Part shown: positions 12,253 through 13,446 of the stretch, piece after piece | Layout: every line of letters starts with the position of its first letter | Position numbering within the stretch: the stretch's first letter is position 1 | Source of the DNA: CAJGCS01 sp045589955 | GTDB lineage: Bacteria; Bacillota_I; Bacilli_A; ML615J-28; CAG-313 | NCBI GenBank assembly: GCA_045589955.1 | Contig: JAZNQD010000017.1 | Span: 1 to 13,446, forward strand | Direction: 5' to 3' | DNA: 13,446 bases | The notes under the pieces: model-generated | What the model saw: the letters and a program-made list of their open reading frames with translations, nothing else | Told to the model about the DNA's origin: nothing | Database searches by the model: none | Position numbers and translations under genes: made by a program

Positions 12253-12335
12253 TGAAACATATTGTAGAGCAAAACTAGCATATGAAACATTTAGTAGTGT
12301 AAAAGATTAAAATGAAACATTTGGTAGTAATGACA
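12253..12335 (+). repeat. Tandem 30-bp repeats downstream of the DUF4143 ATPase
   Basis: TGAAACAT begins at 12253, 12283 and 12313, an exact 30-base period. Copies 2 and 3 share TGAAACATTT-A/G-GTAGT. A decayed TGACACATTT starts at 12331. The same TGAAACATTTAG occurs at 12441 and 9408 inside the longer repeat elements. The array sits 55 bases after the ATPase stop; bases 12198-12252 are A/T-rich with no hairpin terminator. Confidence 0.8.
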
Positions 12336-12351
12336 CATTTTTTGAAATCTG

Positions 12352-12378
12352 TAAGTCTTCTAGTAAGGCTTATTTTTT
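12352..12378 (+). terminator. First terminator hairpin of repeat copy 2
   Basis: TAAGTCTT (12352-12359) pairs with AAGGCTTA (12365-12372), with one G-U, loop CTAGT, then six T. The sequence differs from copy 1 but the fold is kept. Confidence 0.78.
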
Positions 12379-12389
12379 GCAATTTTATA

Positions 12390-12430
12390 GGGTATTTTAA
12401 CCATTTTTGGTTAGAATATCCTCTTTTTTT
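12390..12430 (+). terminator. Second terminator hairpin of repeat copy 2
   Basis: Thirteen pairs (12390-12402 with 12409-12421, two G-U) around a 6-base loop, followed by TC and seven T. It is stronger than its counterpart in copy 1. Confidence 0.85.
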
Positions 12431-12571
12431 TATAAATTTATGAAACATTTAGATTTAAACACTAGATGAGATTGACCACGGACTCTAACAATTAACTTAC
12501 GGGATTCAAACCTTTAGTTTTGATGGGACTCGAACCAATAAGAGATAATGGTAGAAATATATTTGGAATTA

Positions 12572-12603
12572 TGGTATAATAACTATAAGATAAATTAGAA
12601 TTT
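12572..12603 (+). promoter_or_regulatory. Extended -10 promoter and leader of the AAC(6')-like gene
   Basis: TGGTATAAT (12572-12580) forms an extended -10 without a clear -35. The 16 bases at 12588-12603 are identical to the leader of acetyltransferase 1 (8659-8674). Confidence 0.65.
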
Positions 12604-12617
12604 GACGAGGTGTTTCA

Positions 12618-13052
12618 ATGGTTAGAATAGCAAGAAATAAAGACAGTCGTGTTTTGGCAGAAATGGCTGTTCAAATGTGGGATAGTCATACTGTTGATGA
12701 ATTAGAAGCAGAGTTTGTTGAAACACTTAATGACAAGCAATCTGCATTTTTTATCAAGTATATAAATGATTTACCCGTAGGATTTGTGCAATGTGGTTTG
12801 AGAACTGACTATGTTGAAGGCACGGAAAGTTCTCCTGTGTGTTACTTGGAAGGTATTTTCGTAAAAGAAGAATACCGAAAGAACGGGTATGCAAAAGAAC
12901 TCCTTTCAGCTTGTGAAATATGGGCAAAAGAAATTGGATGCAGTGAGTTTGCCAGTGATTGCGAGATAGACAATATGGATAGTTTCAAATTCCATATGGC
13001 AATGGGATTTGATGAAGCAAATCGTATCATTTGCTTCAAGAAAAGATTGTAA
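12618..13052 (+). CDS. AAC(6')-I-like aminoglycoside 6'-N-acetyltransferase
   Basis: This encodes 144 residues, the length of the small AAC(6')-I enzymes. GAGGTG (12606-12611) supports the start. It has the GNAT fold and the family's diagnostic blocks: LRTDYVEGT (61-69), SSPVCYLEGIFV (71-82), the acetyl-CoA loop YRKNGYAKELL (86-96), GCSEFASDCEIDN (107-119) and HMAMGFDEANRIICFKK (126-142). Enzymes of this group transfer acetyl from acetyl-CoA to the 6'-amine of aminoglycosides. The match to the family is by recalled motifs, so close relatives with other substrates remain possible. The gene looks less A/T-rich than its neighbours and follows repeat element copy 2, which supplies its promoter; both facts suggest acquisition. 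Another acetyltransferase follows 71 bases later, probably in the same operon. Confidence 0.82.
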   Translation: MVRIARNKDSRVLAEMAVQMWDSHTVDELEAEFVETLNDKQSAFFIKYINDLPVGFVQCGLRTDYVEGTESSPVCYLEGIFVKEEYRKNGYAKELLSACEIWAKEIGCSEFASDCEIDNMDSFKFHMAMGFDEANRIICFKKRL

Positions 13053-13123
13053 AAAGTTCTCTAAATGCCAATATATCGAACAGTTAGGAAAATAAGAATT
13101 TGATAAACACGAGAGGTAGGAAA

Positions 13124-13446
13124 ATGGAAGAAATTGAACTTCAAAAAGTTGACAAGGGCACTCCTCTTGCAGAGGACTTACTGAACTTTGTAAAGAACTT
13201 CTCCTGGTTAGATGTAAAAGAGCATACGGTGAGAGTGCTTGAAAACTGGGAATTCGAAGAATGGGAAACTCCATTCGTAGCAATAGTGAATGGGCAAATT
13301 GTTGGAATGACGACCATCATGAAATCTGATTATTACCCATTGCCAGAGATTTTTCCATGGATATCTACTTTGTTTGTAAGTGAAGATTACCGTGGCAACA
13401 GAATCAGCGGAAAACTTATCGATTTTGCCAATCAATATGCCAAAAG
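13124..13446 (+). CDS. GNAT-family acetyltransferase, 3' end beyond the window
   Basis: An open frame of 107 codons from ATG 13124 runs off the window with no stop. GAGAGGTAGG (13111-13120) supports the start. The visible part is the N-terminal half of a GNAT fold: strands around FVAIVNGQIVGMTTI (51-65) and WISTLFVSEDYR (79-90), then the acetyl-CoA-binding turn RGNRISGKLID (90-100). There is no terminator between it and the AAC(6')-like gene, so the two are probably co-transcribed. Like that gene it looks richer in G+C than the rest of the window, and the two may have arrived together. The substrate is unknown. Confidence 0.85.
   Translation, partial: MEEIELQKVDKGTPLAEDLLNFVKNFSWLDVKEHTVRVLENWEFEEWETPFVAIVNGQIVGMTTIMKSDYYPLPEIFPWISTLFVSEDYRGNRISGKLIDFANQYAK

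Larger units (their letters stand above)
12336..12580 (+). repeat. Terminator/tRNA-relic/promoter repeat element, copy 2
   Basis: Second copy of the element at 9303-9547, same order and length: two hairpins, TGAAACATTTAG (12441-12452), antisense T-arm-like motifs (TTACGGGATTC and TGGGACTCGAACC on the + strand), and TATAAT at 12575-12580, which here is the working promoter of the next gene. The two copies enclose the XRE regulator and the ATPase. Confidence 0.85.

Noticed and set aside
12906..13435. Minus-strand open frames of 125 and 75 codons
   Set aside because: They are antisense to two acetyltransferase genes with intact family motifs; shadow frames.

Overview
The window is AT-rich chromosomal DNA from a low-GC Gram-positive-type bacterium. 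It uses the standard code: tryptophan is read from TGG, and TAA, TAG and TGA all look like stops, so this is not a UGA=Trp mycoplasma. Strong TTGACA/TATAAT promoters, extended -10 boxes of the form TGGTATAAT, AGGAGG/GAGGTG ribosome sites and U-tract terminators fit Bacillota or the non-mycoplasma Mollicutes and Erysipelotrichia-like lineages. A MupG-type peptidoglycan-recycling enzyme suggests a walled organism. No finer placement is supported by what can be seen.

Region 1 (1-2960) is a tRNA island on the + strand. Nine tRNA genes, all with encoded CCA, read Cys, Asp, Gln, Ser(GCT), Met/Ile(CAT), Ser(CGA), Pro, Thr and Asn. They are interleaved with terminators, two small phage-like hypothetical genes and about 1.1 kb of non-coding sequence full of perfect helices. 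That stretch (1499-2575) contains the CAT tRNA and abuts tRNA-Ser(CGA). It is best explained as one very large structured RNA of the kind found beside phage and prophage tRNA clusters (GOLLD and ROOL are the known classes). Several tRNAs are degenerate; the Asn one has an almost unpaired acceptor stem. No integrase or virion gene is visible.

Region 2 (2960-7160) is housekeeping: a MupG/DUF871 phosphoglycosidase, a zinc-ribbon membrane protein behind a consensus promoter, a short ribokinase-family sugar kinase, and argS.

Region 3 (7160-8600) has a tRNA-Glu with its own promoter and terminator, a tRNA 3' fragment, and a two-gene operon (ArsR-type repressor plus a cysteine-rich DUF5714 protein). 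A 34-bp direct repeat lies on each side of that operon.

Region 4 (8600-13446) is accessory. The order is: acetyltransferase; repeat element copy 1; XRE-TPR regulator; tandem 23-bp repeats; AAA/DUF4143 ATPase; tandem 30-bp repeats; repeat element copy 2; an AAC(6')-like acetyltransferase; and a third acetyltransferase cut off by the window end. The two element copies are exactly 3033 bp apart. Each carries two terminator hairpins, antisense tRNA T-arm-like relics and a -10 promoter box. They look like a terminator/promoter spacer reused between accessory genes. The last two genes look less AT-rich than the rest and are probably acquired.
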